Shown here piece after piece: positions 54,303-63,292 of a DNA stretch of 64,000 nucleotides (its first letter is position 1; each line of letters starts with the position of its first letter). This DNA comes from Ideonella_A sp031398385 (GTDB taxonomy: Bacteria > Pseudomonadota > Gammaproteobacteria > Burkholderiales > Burkholderiaceae_C). A program made the translations under genes and the position numbers. Under the pieces are notes generated by a model. It saw only the letters and a list, made by a program, of their open reading frames with translations. It made no database searches and was not told where the DNA came from. The stretch is from positions 1-64,000 of the forward strand of contig JANNNE010000145.1 in the NCBI GenBank assembly GCA_031398385.1, read 5' to 3'.

Positions 54303-55715
54303 ATGGCTGAAGTTGCAACCTCCGGCAAGATCGTCCAATGCATCGGCGCGGTGGTCGACGTGGAATTTCCGCGCGATTCGTTGCCGCGCATCTACGATGC
54401 ACTGAAGATGGAAGGCGCCGAGCTGACGCTCGAAGTGCAGCAGCAGCTCGGCGACGGCGTGGTGCGGACGATTGCGCTCGGCTCGTCCGACGGTCTGCGC
54501 CGCGGCCTGATGGTGCAGAACACCGGCAAGCCGATCTCGGTGCCGGTCGGGCGTGCGACGCTCGGCCGCATCATGGACGTGCTGGGCCGTCCGATCGACG
54601 AGCGTGGCCCGGTCAGCCAGGAGCTGACCGCATCGATCCACCGCAAGCCGCCGGCCTATGACGAGCTGAGCCCGTCGCAGGACCTGCTGGAAACCGGCAT
54701 CAAGGTGATTGACCTGGTGTGTCCGTTCGCCAAGGGTGGCAAGGTCGGACTGTTCGGCGGCGCCGGTGTCGGCAAGACCGTCAACATGATGGAACTGATC
54801 AACAACATCGCGAAGGCGCACAGCGGCCTGTCGGTCTTCGCCGGCGTCGGCGAGCGCACCCGCGAAGGCAACGACTTCTATCACGAGATGTCGGACTCCG
54901 GCGTCGTGAATCTGGAGAAACTCGAGGATTCGAAGGTCGCGATGGTCTACGGCCAGATGAACGAGCCGCCGGGCAACCGCCTGCGCGTCGCGCTGACCGG
55001 CCTGACGATCGCCGAGTCGTTCCGCGACGAAGGCAAGGACGTGTTGTTCTTCGTCGACAACATCTACCGCTACACGCTGGCCGGAACCGAAGTGTCGGCG
55101 TTGCTGGGTCGGATGCCGTCGGCAGTGGGCTACCAGCCGACGCTGGCCGAGGAAATGGGCCGGCTGCAGGAGCGGATCACCTCGACCAAGGTCGGCTCGA
55201 TCACATCGATCCAGGCCGTCTACGTGCCGGCCGACGACCTGACCGACCCGTCTCCGGCAACCACCTTCGCCCACCTCGACTCGACCGTCGTGTTGTCGCG
55301 TGACATCGCCTCGCTGGGCATCTACCCCGCGGTCGACCCGCTCGACTCGACCTCGCGGCAGCTCGACCCGAACGTCGTCGGGGAAGATCACTACAACACC
55401 GCCCGCGCGGTGCAGGGCACGCTGCAGCGTTACAAGGAACTGCGCGACATCATCGCGATTCTCGGCATGGACGAACTGGCGCCGGAAGACAAGCTGGCTG
55501 TGGCGCGCGCGCGCAAGATCCAGCGTTTCCTGTCGCAGCCGTTCCACGTGGCCGAGGTGTTTACCGGTTCGCCGGGGAAATATGTGACGCTGAAGGAAAC
55601 CATCCGCGGCTTCAAGATGATCGTGTCGGGCGAATGCGATCACCTGCCCGAGCAGGCCTTCTACATGGTCGGCACCATCGACGAGGCCTTCGAAAAGGCC
55701 AAGAAGATCAACTGA
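54303..55715 (+). CDS. atpD: F1 ATP synthase subunit beta
   Basis: Catalytic subunit, 470 residues. P-loop GGAGVGKTVNMMELI (about residues 155-169), catalytic Glu in GERTREGNDFYHEM, DELSEEDK-type region DELAPEDKLAVARARKIQ and SQPFHVAEVFTG are intact. Confidence 0.98.
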   Translation: MAEVATSGKIVQCIGAVVDVEFPRDSLPRIYDALKMEGAELTLEVQQQLGDGVVRTIALGSSDGLRRGLMVQNTGKPISVPVGRATLGRIMDVLGRPIDERGPVSQELTASIHRKPPAYDELSPSQDLLETGIKVIDLVCPFAKGGKVGLFGGAGVGKTVNMMELINNIAKAHSGLSVFAGVGERTREGNDFYHEMSDSGVVNLEKLEDSKVAMVYGQMNEPPGNRLRVALTGLTIAESFRDEGKDVLFFVDNIYRYTLAGTEVSALLGRMPSAVGYQPTLAEEMGRLQERITSTKVGSITSIQAVYVPADDLTDPSPATTFAHLDSTVVLSRDIASLGIYPAVDPLDSTSRQLDPNVVGEDHYNTARAVQGTLQRYKELRDIIAILGMDELAPEDKLAVARARKIQRFLSQPFHVAEVFTGSPGKYVTLKETIRGFKMIVSGECDHLPEQAFYMVGTIDEAFEKAKKIN

Positions 55716-55743
55716 AGCGCGCAGGCGCTGGACAGGACCACAG

Positions 55744-56163
55744 ATGGCAAGCACGCTGCAAGTTGACGTGGTCTCGGCCGAGGAGTCCATCTTCTCGGGG
55801 GAGGCCAAGTTCGTCGCCCTGCCCGGAGAGATGGGCGAACTGGGGATTTATCCTCGGCACACCCCGCTGATCACCCGCATCCGTCCGGGCGCGGTGCGGA
55901 TTACCCGCGCCGACAACGGCGCCGAAGAGTTCGTCTTTGTCGCGGGCGGCATCCTGGAAATCCAGCCGGGAATCGTCACGGTGCTCGCGGATACCGCGAT
56001 CCGGGGCCGCGACCTCGACGAAGCCAAGGCTTCGGAAGCGAAGAAGATCGCCGAAGAGGCGATGAAGAACGCCAAGAGCGACATCGATTTTGCCAAGGCG
56101 CAAAGCGAATTTGCCGCGATGGCCGCGCAGATCGCTGCTTTGCGGCGGTATCGGAAAAAATAA
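55744..56163 (+). CDS. atpC: F1 ATP synthase subunit epsilon
   Basis: Inhibitory rotor subunit of 139 residues. The N-terminal beta barrel has QVDVVSAEESIFSGEAKFV, LPGEMGELGIYPRHTPLIT and VFVAGGILEIQPGIVTVLAD; a two-helix C-terminal domain follows (DEAKASEAKKIAEEAMKNAK). Last gene of the atp operon. Confidence 0.97.
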   Translation: MASTLQVDVVSAEESIFSGEAKFVALPGEMGELGIYPRHTPLITRIRPGAVRITRADNGAEEFVFVAGGILEIQPGIVTVLADTAIRGRDLDEAKASEAKKIAEEAMKNAKSDIDFAKAQSEFAAMAAQIAALRRYRKK

Positions 56164-56332
56164 GGGCGCCGGCCGCCACCGGGGGGGTCGGACCGACGAG
56201 CATGGGGGCCTGATGGGCCGCATCGTCATTTGAGTGACAATCGAACGGAACATTTCGCGCGCTTGCGGGTCTTTCTGTCAGGACACCCGTCGCCCCGCCG
56301 GGGTTTTCCCCTTCACAAAGCAAGAGGCCACC

Positions 56333-56644
56333 ATGAACCAAGCACCAGCTCCGACCAACGAAGAATTGTCGACCGACGTCCAGAAGGCCATCCGCAGCGC
56401 CGAAGACATGTTTCATCAGGCCACCAGTGCCAGTGGTGACAAGGCGGCCGAGTTGCGCGCGCGGGCGATGGAGCAGTTGCGGGTGCTGCGCGAGAAGCTG
56501 CACGATGCACAGGATTCGGTGGTTGCGTCAAGCAAGGCGGCTGCACAAGCCACCGACGACTTCGTTCACGACCATCCGTGGAAGTCGATTGCCACCGCCG
56601 CTGCTGTCGGCATGGTGGTCGGCCTGTTGATGAATCGCCGCTGA
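56333..56644 (+). CDS. DUF883 (ElaB/YqjD) family ribosome/membrane-associated protein
   Basis: A 103-residue protein with a helical N-terminal region, VHDHPWKSIATAAAVGMVVGLLM near the end forming a C-terminal membrane anchor, and NRR at the tail. These features define the ElaB/YqjD family, whose E. coli members attach to ribosomes and the inner membrane in stationary phase. It heads a trio with a YqjE-like and a YqjK-like gene, the same order as E. coli yqjD-yqjE-yqjK. Confidence 0.88.
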   Translation: MNQAPAPTNEELSTDVQKAIRSAEDMFHQATSASGDKAAELRARAMEQLRVLREKLHDAQDSVVASSKAAAQATDDFVHDHPWKSIATAAAVGMVVGLLMNRR

Positions 56645-56675
56645 TTGTGCCGATGGTTTCTCGAGTGGCGCCGAC

Positions 56676-57065
56676 ATGAGCGCTGACCCGGGTATTTTCG
56701 ATTCGTTGCGCCGGGCTGCCGGCACGGCGTTGTCGATTTTCCAATGTCGCCTCGAACTGGCGACGCTCGAGCTGAGCATCGCGCGTCGCCAGCTGGTGCA
56801 GTCGGCGGGGCTCGGGCTGCTGGCGCTGTTGTTGCTCGTGGTCGGGCTCGTGACCTTGTCGGTGTCGGTGGTGTTGCTGCTCTGGGCGCGTGCCGGCGTG
56901 ATGGGTCTCGTCGGCATGGGTGTGATCTACATGGCGGTTGCCTTGATCCTGATCGTCAAGGTCAGGCACATGATCCTGTCGCATCCCGGGCTGCTGCACG
57001 AGACCAATTCCGAGTTGAAGCGCGACGCGGCGACGCTGCGTGGTGTCCCGCCTGACTACCTTTGA
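56676..57065 (+). CDS. phage-holin-type DUF1469 (YqjE) membrane protein
   Basis: A 129-residue protein with two strong membrane helices (about 45-70 and 76-98: GLGLLALLLLVVGLVTLSVS and GLVGMGVIYMAVALILIV), belonging to the YqjE/DUF1469 holin-like family. It is not linked to phage genes here; its place between the DUF883 and YqjK-like genes supports the yqjDEK-type membrane cluster. Confidence 0.87.
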   Translation: MSADPGIFDSLRRAAGTALSIFQCRLELATLELSIARRQLVQSAGLGLLALLLLVVGLVTLSVSVVLLLWARAGVMGLVGMGVIYMAVALILIVKVRHMILSHPGLLHETNSELKRDAATLRGVPPDYL

Positions 57066-57089
57066 CTCGTTTAACTCCTTTTTAATCCC

Positions 57090-57500
57090 ATGGCTGACCA
57101 CGAAGTCGATCTGCAGGCGCGCAAGCAATTGCTGCTGACGCGCATTGCGCTCGAACGTGTCCAGTGGGGGCACGACATGGCGGTGGTTCGAACGGCTGCC
57201 AGCCCCCGACAAATCCTGACGGGGGCCGCGCGTTCGATCCTGCCTGACGCGGTGGGCGATGTCCTGTTCCGGCCGCAAGCTGGCGCGCCCTCCGCCCAAC
57301 TACATCGATCGGTTGCCGCCAGTGTTGGTACCGGTGTGATGCAGGCTGTGCTGATCGCGCGACGCTATCCGGTCCTGGTATCGCTGGTGGGTGCCATCCT
57401 GGCGCGACGCACGATCCGCCGCGTGTTGATCGTCGGCACGCTTGGTGCAGCGGTGGCGGCCGGGGTGTGGATCTTCAGATCGAGTCGGCCACGCCGCTGA
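57090..57500 (+). CDS. YqjK-like small membrane protein
   Basis: A 136-residue protein with an amphipathic N-terminal region (MADHEVDLQARKQLLLTRIA) and a C-terminal hydrophobic segment (about 112-128, VLIVGTLGAAVAAGVWIF). I cannot identify a domain with certainty. Gene position after DUF883 and YqjE genes with 24 bp spacing makes it the YqjK counterpart. Confidence 0.7.
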   Translation: MADHEVDLQARKQLLLTRIALERVQWGHDMAVVRTAASPRQILTGAARSILPDAVGDVLFRPQAGAPSAQLHRSVAASVGTGVMQAVLIARRYPVLVSLVGAILARRTIRRVLIVGTLGAAVAAGVWIFRSSRPRR

Positions 57501-57541
57501 GGCCGCGGCTCCGATAGCCGCTGGCACGCGGCTTCGGGCGC

Positions 57542-58048
57542 CTATCGCACGTCCGGCAGGTTGCTCAATTCGTCCGGGTTGCGCTGGCCTTCTGCAAGGC
57601 CGAAATGCCGGCGCAGCAGTTGGTCCACCTCACCGATCGCGTCGATGATGCCGGCTTCGAACTGGCCGTTTCGACAAGCCGCGGCCAAGTGCTCGACGAT
57701 GGCGCGCCAGCCGGCGTCACCGACATGGCGCTCCACGCCCCGGTCGGCGACTATCTCGATGCGGTGGTCGGCCAGCAGCAGGTAGATCAACACGCCGTTG
57801 TTGGCCTCGGTGTCCCAGACGCCGAGCTTGCCAAACATTGCGATGGCCCGTTCACGGGCATCTGCATGGCGCCACAGATAAGACAGTGGCAAGCCGGCTT
57901 CGATGCAGACACGGATCTCGCCGCTGTGCGTCAGTTCGCTGCGGTTGATTGCAGCGTGGATCCGGTCCAGACCCTGGGTGCCGATCACCCGTCGCGCGTG
58001 GTGCTCGTCCAGCAAGCGGTGGCGAAGCATGCGCAGCCATCGGTTCAT
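57542..58048 (-). CDS. short TPM-domain protein
   Basis: A 168-residue TPM (DUF477) domain protein without signal peptide: RIHAAINRSELTHSGEIRVCIE, FGKLGVWDTEANNGVLIYLLLADHRIEIVADRGV and the C-terminal GQFEAGIIDAIGEVDQLLRRHF. It is downstream of the larger TPM gene by 19 bp and thereby in the lemA operon. Related proteins are membrane-associated and of unknown activity. Confidence 0.87.
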   Translation of the reverse strand: MNRWLRMLRHRLLDEHHARRVIGTQGLDRIHAAINRSELTHSGEIRVCIEAGLPLSYLWRHADARERAIAMFGKLGVWDTEANNGVLIYLLLADHRIEIVADRGVERHVGDAGWRAIVEHLAAACRNGQFEAGIIDAIGEVDQLLRRHFGLAEGQRNPDELSNLPDVR

Positions 58049-58067
58049 GCGGCCCTCCGCACGGCGC

Positions 58068-59027
58068 TCACCATCTTCCGGAGGCGCCGCCCCCGCCGAA
58101 ATCCCCGCCGCCGCCCGAGCTGAACCCGCCTCCGCCACCGCCGCCCCAACTGCTACCACCCATTCCGCCGGTACCGCCGCCCCAGATGACGGGCGACGAG
58201 CCGCCGCGTCTGCCTCGTCCGCCACCGATGCCGACGCCGAGCACGCCAACCAGAATGATCGCGACGATGGCGCCTGCAACCGCCAGCAGCAGGCTTCCGG
58301 ACAGGAACCAGCCGATGCCACCGACCGCCGACGCCGTGACCAGCGAGCCCAGTAGCCGACCCAGCATGGCGCTCAGGATGCCGCCGATCAACGGAACGGC
58401 GACCAAGAAGATCATCGGCAGTGACCCCAGGTCGAAGCCGCCGTTGCCGATTCCTCGATCAGCGGCAACCGGGGGAAGCGACTCTCCGCGTATCTGCGAC
58501 GCCAGGGCATCGATGGCCCGGTTCAGTCCACCGGCGAAATCGCCCTGGCGAAATGCCGGCGTGATCTGCTCGTCGATGATGCGCTTGGCAGCCAGATCCG
58601 GGATCGCGCCTTCGAGTGTCTTCGCAACCGCAATGCGGATCTGCCGGTCACCCTGGGCGCTGACGATCAACACGCCGTCGCCGACCTCGCGGCGGCCGAG
58701 CTTCCATTGGTCTGCGACGCGCTGCGAATAGGCGGCGATATCTTCCGGCGCCGTCGTCGCGATTATCAGGATCACAAGTTGGCTGCCGGTTTGCGATTCG
58801 AGTGTCGCGAGCTTGGCCTCGAGGGCCCGTCGCTGCGCGTCGTCGAGGGTGCCGCTCTGGTCGACTACCCGACCGCTGAGCGGCGGCACCGGCAACACGT
58901 CCTGCGCCCGCAGTGAGGTCGGCAAGCCGCTGAGCAGCAAGGCGACCAAGCAAGCCAGCAGGGCGGCCCAGCCGGACACGAGGCTGCGGGGTGCTGTGGT
59001 CGTCGAAACCGGGCCGTGCGCGCTCAC
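58068..59027 (-). CDS. YgcG-type TPM-domain membrane protein
   Basis: A 319-residue protein with an N-terminal signal/anchor (about 20-40), one periplasmic TPM domain (about 45-180: VDQSGTLDDAQRRALEAKLA, WKLGRREVGDGVLIVSAQGDRQIRIAVAKTLEGAIPD), two or three membrane helices (about 195-265) and a low-complexity Gly/Ser-rich tail typical of YgcG proteins. Its start overlaps the lemA stop (ATGA), so LemA and YgcG are coupled, a conserved pair. Confidence 0.92.
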   Translation of the reverse strand: MSAHGPVSTTTAPRSLVSGWAALLACLVALLLSGLPTSLRAQDVLPVPPLSGRVVDQSGTLDDAQRRALEAKLATLESQTGSQLVILIIATTAPEDIAAYSQRVADQWKLGRREVGDGVLIVSAQGDRQIRIAVAKTLEGAIPDLAAKRIIDEQITPAFRQGDFAGGLNRAIDALASQIRGESLPPVAADRGIGNGGFDLGSLPMIFLVAVPLIGGILSAMLGRLLGSLVTASAVGGIGWFLSGSLLLAVAGAIVAIILVGVLGVGIGGGRGRRGGSSPVIWGGGTGGMGGSSWGGGGGGGFSSGGGGDFGGGGASGRW

Positions 59028-59632
59028 TTCGATGCGGGTTTGCCGAAATCGACCGTCGGTGGCGACGAGATCTGCGCTTCGTTCTGCACCGTGAAGGTCG
59101 GCTTCAGTTCGTAGCTCAGGACCATTGCGGTCAGGTTGCTCGGAAAGCTGCGCACCAGCACGTTGTAGCTGGTAATCGCCTTGATGAACCGGTTGCGGGC
59201 CACCGTGATCCGGTTTTCGGTGCCTTCGAGCTGGACCCGAAGATCCTGGAAGCCCTGGTTGGCCTTCAGGTTCGGGTACTGCTCGCTGACCACCAGCAGT
59301 CGGCTCAGCGCACTGCTGACTTCGCCCTGCGCCTGCTGGAACCGGCTGAACGCGGCCGGGTCGTTCACCAGCTCGGGCGTGGCCTGAATCGAGGTGGCCT
59401 TTGCACGGGCCTCGATCACCTTGGTCAGGGTCTCCTGCTCGAAATTGGCTTCGCCCTTGACCGTGGCGACGATGTTCGGAATCAGGTCGGCGCGCCGCTG
59501 ATACTGGTTCAGCACCTCCGACCAGGCGGCCTTCACTTCTTCATCCAGGCGCTGGAAATCGTTGTAGCCACAACCGGTCAAGACAGTGGCGGCTGCCAGC
59601 AAGATCGGCACGAGCCAGGAACGTCGAATCAT
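59024..59632 (-). CDS. lemA: LemA family lipoprotein
   Basis: A 202-residue envelope protein of coiled-coil structure. Starting at ATG 59632, the signal peptide ends in the lipobox TGCG with Cys21. The LemA features are YNDFQRLDEEVKAAWSEVLNQYQRRADLIPN, EQYPNLKANQGFQDLRVQLEGTENRI, and RNRFIKAITSYNVLVRSFP. GGAG is placed about 8 bp before this start; a start at 59674 would add 14 residues. It is first in the lemA-TPM-TPM operon. Confidence 0.93.
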   Translation of the reverse strand: MIRRSWLVPILLAAATVLTGCGYNDFQRLDEEVKAAWSEVLNQYQRRADLIPNIVATVKGEANFEQETLTKVIEARAKATSIQATPELVNDPAAFSRFQQAQGEVSSALSRLLVVSEQYPNLKANQGFQDLRVQLEGTENRITVARNRFIKAITSYNVLVRSFPSNLTAMVLSYELKPTFTVQNEAQISSPPTVDFGKPASK

Positions 59633-59784
59633 TGCAGGAGCTCCGGTGGAAAACAGCCTGGATGCTACCCGCAAGCCGGCCGGTCTCCGCGCGCTATTTG
59701 CGCGGCGTGGGCAGTGCGACGCCGCGGAACCCGATAAGCCCGGTCCGCGAGTGCCCCAGGAATCAGCGGCGCGCCTTCGACGCT

Positions 59785-60720
59785 TCAGCCGTCGGCGTTG
59801 ATGCTCGAGATCAGCTCGCCCAGCACCCGGCCTGCCGCATCGTTCTCAACCTGGCAGGTGCCGGCGGCATGGTGCCCGCCGCCGCCGTGTTTCAGCATCA
59901 GCTCTCCGACGTTGGTCCGGCTGCCGCGGTCCAGGATCGACTTGCCGGTCGCGAACACCGTATTGCTTTTCTGGACGCCCCACAACACGTGGATCGAGAT
60001 GTTCGCCGACGGGAACAGCGCATAGATCATGAAGCGGTTGGTTGCCCAGATGGTTTCCTCGTTCCGCAGATCCAGCACTACCAGGTTGCCGTGCAGCGTG
60101 CTGCATCGCTCGAGCTGCTGGCGAGCCTTGTCGGCTTGCTCGAAGTACAGCTCTACCCGCTCCTTGACGTCGGGCAGTCCGAGGATGTCGTTGATGCCGT
60201 GGGTCGCGCAGTAGTCGATCAGGTCCATCATCAGCGTGTAGTTGCTGATCCGGAAATCGCGAAAACGCCCGAGCCCGGTGCGGGCATCCATCAGGTAGTT
60301 CAGCAGCACCCATCCCTTGGGGCCAAGGATCTCGTCGCGGCTGAACTGCGCCGAATCGGCCTTGTCGACCGCCGCCATCATGTCGGGCGAGATTCGCGGG
60401 AAGGTCTTGGCGCCGCCGTAATGGTCGTAGACGACCCGGGCCGCCGATGGCGCGGCGGCGTCGATGATGTGGTTGTGGTGGCGAATCTCGCCATTGCGAA
60501 TGGTTTCCGACGAATGATGGTCGAACACCAGATGGGCGCCGGCGACATACGGCAGGTTGGTCGTGATGTCGCGATCGGTGATCGCGACCTTGCCATCCTG
60601 CATGTCTTTCGGATGCACGAACTTGATCTCGTCGATCAGGTCGAGTTCCTTCAGCAGGACGGCACAGACGAGCCCGTCGAAATCGCTGCGGGTGACGAGG
60701 CGGTACTTCGTGGCTTGCAT
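59785..60720 (-). CDS. DHH/DHHA1 family phosphoesterase (exopolyphosphatase- or NrnA-like)
   Basis: A 311-residue cytoplasmic phosphoesterase. Metal-binding motifs are visible: SDFDGLVCAVLL (about 12-23), the DHH box VFDHHSSETI (about 65-74), KADSAQF (about 120) and the C-terminal DHHA1 segment HGGGGHHAAGTCQ (about 278-290). The family includes nanoRNases, pAp phosphatases and exopolyphosphatases; the sequence does not settle which. It stands alone, with cysK upstream on the same strand (68 bp). Confidence 0.87.
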   Translation of the reverse strand: MQATKYRLVTRSDFDGLVCAVLLKELDLIDEIKFVHPKDMQDGKVAITDRDITTNLPYVAGAHLVFDHHSSETIRNGEIRHHNHIIDAAAPSAARVVYDHYGGAKTFPRISPDMMAAVDKADSAQFSRDEILGPKGWVLLNYLMDARTGLGRFRDFRISNYTLMMDLIDYCATHGINDILGLPDVKERVELYFEQADKARQQLERCSTLHGNLVVLDLRNEETIWATNRFMIYALFPSANISIHVLWGVQKSNTVFATGKSILDRGSRTNVGELMLKHGGGGHHAAGTCQVENDAAGRVLGELISSINADG

Positions 60721-60788
60721 GGGGGATTCCTGGCCGGGTTCGAGGTGGGTGGGCTACCCTCCCGATATCGGCCAATCCCCATCGAGCT

Positions 60789-61709
60789 TTATTCCGCCGG
60801 CAGGAATCCTTCGATCGACAGGTAGCGCTCGCCGGTGTCGTAGTTGAATCCGAGCACGGTCGCGCCGGCCGGCAGGTCGGGCAGCTTCTTCTCGATGGCC
60901 GCCAGCGTGGCGCCGGACGAAATGCCGACCAGCATGCCTTCCTCGCGGGCGCAGCGGCGCGCCATCTCGCGCGCCGGCTCGGCATCGACCTGGATCACGC
61001 CGTCGAGCAGATCGGTCAGCAGGTTGGCTGGAATGAAACCGGCACCGATGCCCTGGATCGGGTGCGGGCTCGGCGCTCCGCCGCTGATCACCGGGCTGGC
61101 CGCCGGCTCGACGGCGAAGACCTTCAGCTTCGGCCACCTGGCCTTCAGCACCTGCGCGCAGCCGCTGATGTGGCCACCGGTGCCGACGCCGGTGATCAGG
61201 GCATCGATACCGTCCGGAAAATCGGCGGCGATCTCGGCTGCGGTGGTGCGTGCATGCACCTCGATATTGGCCGGATTCTCGAACTGCTGCGGCATCCAGG
61301 AGCCCGGTTTCTCACTCAGCAGTTCCTGCGCACGGGCGATGGCGCCTTTCATGCCCTTCTCGCGCGGCGTCAGTTCGAATCGGGCGCCATACGCCAGCAT
61401 CAGGCGGCGACGCTCCACGCTCATGCTGTCGGGCATCACCAGGATCAGCGGATAACCCATCACGGCCGCGACCATTGCCAGCCCGACGCCGGTGTTGCCC
61501 GAGGTCGGCTCGATGATGGTCGCGCCGGGCTTCAACTGCCCCGAATCGACGGCGGCCTGCACCATTGCGAGCGCGATCCGGTCCTTGATCGATCCGCCGG
61601 GGTTGCTGCGCTCGCTCTTGATGAAAACCCGGGCTGCGGATCCGAACAGGCGCTGGATGCGGATGTGCGGTGTATTGCCGATGGTCTGCAGGATGTTGTC
61701 GGCGAGCAT
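60789..61709 (-). CDS. cysK: cysteine synthase (O-acetylserine sulfhydrylase)
   Basis: PLP enzyme making cysteine from O-acetylserine and sulfide, 306 residues. The PLP lysine is in SNPGGSIKDRIALAM (about residue 41), the substrate loop is EPTSGNTGVGLAM, the phosphate cup is TGVGTGGHISG and the C-terminus has GISSGAT. I assign CysK rather than CysM by these overall features, but not strongly. It starts at ATG 61709, 42 bp from divergent hemE. Confidence 0.92.
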   Translation of the reverse strand: MLADNILQTIGNTPHIRIQRLFGSAARVFIKSERSNPGGSIKDRIALAMVQAAVDSGQLKPGATIIEPTSGNTGVGLAMVAAVMGYPLILVMPDSMSVERRRLMLAYGARFELTPREKGMKGAIARAQELLSEKPGSWMPQQFENPANIEVHARTTAAEIAADFPDGIDALITGVGTGGHISGCAQVLKARWPKLKVFAVEPAASPVISGGAPSPHPIQGIGAGFIPANLLTDLLDGVIQVDAEPAREMARRCAREEGMLVGISSGATLAAIEKKLPDLPAGATVLGFNYDTGERYLSIEGFLPAE

Positions 61710-61751
61710 GGAATCCTCCGGTCTGGGGTGAGTGGGCATGATAATTCGCTG

Positions 61752-62843
61752 ATGTTTGCACCGCTTCGAAACGACACCTTTCTTCGCGCCTGCCGTCGCG
61801 AGCCGACCGACCACACGCCGATCTGGCTGATGCGCCAGGCCGGTCGTTATCTGCCCGAGTACCGAGCGACCCGCGCCAGGGCCGGAAGTTTCATGGGACT
61901 GGCGACCAATACCGATTACGCCACCGAAGTCACGCTGCAGCCGCTGGAACGCTACCGGCTCGATGCCGCCATCCTGTTCAGCGACATCCTGACCGTTCCG
62001 GATGCGATGGGCCTCGGGCTGAGTTTTGCGCTCGGCGAGGGCCCGAAATTCGCCTCGCCGGTGCGTGATGAAGTGGCCATCAAGGCGCTGGCCGTGCCAG
62101 ACATGGACAAGCTGCGCTATGTGTTCGACGCGGTCACCTCGATTCGCAAGGCGCTCGATGGCCGGGTTCCGCTGATCGGCTTTTCCGGCAGTCCGTGGAC
62201 CCTCGCCTGCTACATGGTGGAAGGCGCCGGCTCCGACGACTATCGTCTGGTCAAGAGCATGCTGTATTCGCGGCCCGACCTGATGCATCACATGCTGGCG
62301 ATCAACGCCGACGCGGTAGCGGCCTACCTGAATGCGCAGATTGCCGCGGGCGCGCAGGCTGTGATGATCTTCGACAGCTGGGGCGGCGTGCTCGCCGACG
62401 GGGCGTTCCAGGAATTCAGCCTGGCCTATACCGGCCGTGTGCTCAGCCAGTTGCCGACTCACCATGAGGGCGTGCACATACCGCGCATCATTTTCACCAA
62501 GGGTGGTGGGCTGTGGCTCGACGAGATGGCGCAGCTGCGGCCCGATGTGCTGGGTCTGGACTGGACCGTCAACCTCGGCGCGGCACGCCGCCAGGTCGGC
62601 AACCGGGTCGCCTTGCAGGGCAATCTGGATCCCAACGTCCTGTTTGCGCCACCGGCACGGATCGAGGCAGAAGTGGTGAAGTTGCTCGAGTCGTTCGGCC
62701 CACCGACCGATGCGGACGGCACAACCGCCGGTCATATCTTCAACCTCGGTCATGGCATCAGCCAACATACGCCGCCCGATCACGTCACCGCATTGGTCGA
62801 CGCCGTGCACCTGCACTCGCGTCGAGTGAGGCAGCGCAATTGA
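61752..62843 (+). CDS. hemE: uroporphyrinogen decarboxylase HemE
   Basis: Heme-pathway enzyme that decarboxylates uroporphyrinogen III to coproporphyrinogen III, 363 residues. Signatures PIWLMRQAGRYLPEYRATRA (about 23-42), GFSGSPWTLACYMVEG, FDSWGGVLADGAFQEFSL and FNLGHGISQHTPPDHV are intact. Divergent from cysK; followed by the 449-bp low-GC region and priA. Confidence 0.97.
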   Translation: MFAPLRNDTFLRACRREPTDHTPIWLMRQAGRYLPEYRATRARAGSFMGLATNTDYATEVTLQPLERYRLDAAILFSDILTVPDAMGLGLSFALGEGPKFASPVRDEVAIKALAVPDMDKLRYVFDAVTSIRKALDGRVPLIGFSGSPWTLACYMVEGAGSDDYRLVKSMLYSRPDLMHHMLAINADAVAAYLNAQIAAGAQAVMIFDSWGGVLADGAFQEFSLAYTGRVLSQLPTHHEGVHIPRIIFTKGGGLWLDEMAQLRPDVLGLDWTVNLGAARRQVGNRVALQGNLDPNVLFAPPARIEAEVVKLLESFGPPTDADGTTAGHIFNLGHGISQHTPPDHVTALVDAVHLHSRRVRQRN

Positions 62844-62937
62844 ATCGGTGCGCGCGGCGCGGCCGCAGCGACTCCACCGGGCACCTGGCAATCAGGGTAT
62901 TTCCGGGTGCGGGCCCGCAAGCCCCGTAAATGCTGGA

Positions 62938-62957
62938 AAGCGGCCGATCGGCCGCTT
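62938..62957. repeat. perfect 20-bp palindrome
   Basis: AAGCGGCCGATCGGCCGCTT reads the same on both strands. Located 95 bp after hemE; no T run follows, so it is not a standard terminator, though it may form a hairpin or be a protein-binding site. Confidence 0.9.
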
Positions 62958-63190
62958 GTCAAGCGAAAAAAGTGTTGCCATTCCAGCTTGCAGCCCTTGA
63001 CTTATCCCCAAATACGGCGTTCCAGGTTCTTTAGCCCTGGAATTGCTGCGCCGCATCAGCACCAAACTGGTAAATCGCCGCAAGCCGTTGATTTCATTGG
63101 ATGTTCAAAGGTGCTGCGAAAGTGGGCAACTGAAGGCTTGACCAGCAAGATCAAGCATTTAGCGACGCTGCGGGCAGGTTGCCCACAAAG

Positions 63191-63199
63191 TTATCCACA
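63191..63199 (+). promoter_or_regulatory. perfect DnaA box
   Basis: TTATCCACA is the consensus high-affinity DnaA-binding 9-mer. A near match, TTATCCCCA with one mismatch, lies at 63002-63010 in the same low-GC region. Confidence 0.55.
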
Positions 63200-63292
63200 G
63201 TTTGAGTGGAAACCTTGAAAAGGCGAATCCAATCATGGGTTTAGACGCGATTGATGAGGTTTTGATGAGCTTTCCGCGGTAACTTGCCAGCG

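Larger units (their letters stand above)
62844..63292. other. 449-bp low-GC intergenic region between hemE and priA
   Basis: No protein gene is supported here. By count, 63061-63240 is about 49 percent GC against roughly 65 percent around it. It contains a perfect 20-bp palindrome (62938-62957), a 7-bp stem hairpin TTCCAGG/CCTGGAA (63020-63026/63036-63042), inverted repeats GTGGGCAAC (63122-63130) and GTTGCCCAC (63178-63186), one perfect DnaA box and one near match TTATCCCCA (63002-63010). Confidence 0.75.

Noticed and set aside
56676..57065. holin-like gene as evidence for a prophage
   Set aside because: The family is YqjE-like and the neighbours are DUF883 and YqjK-like genes; no other phage gene is present.
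63002..63010. TTATCCCCA as a second true DnaA box
   Set aside because: It differs from the consensus at a conserved position; kept only as a supporting near match.
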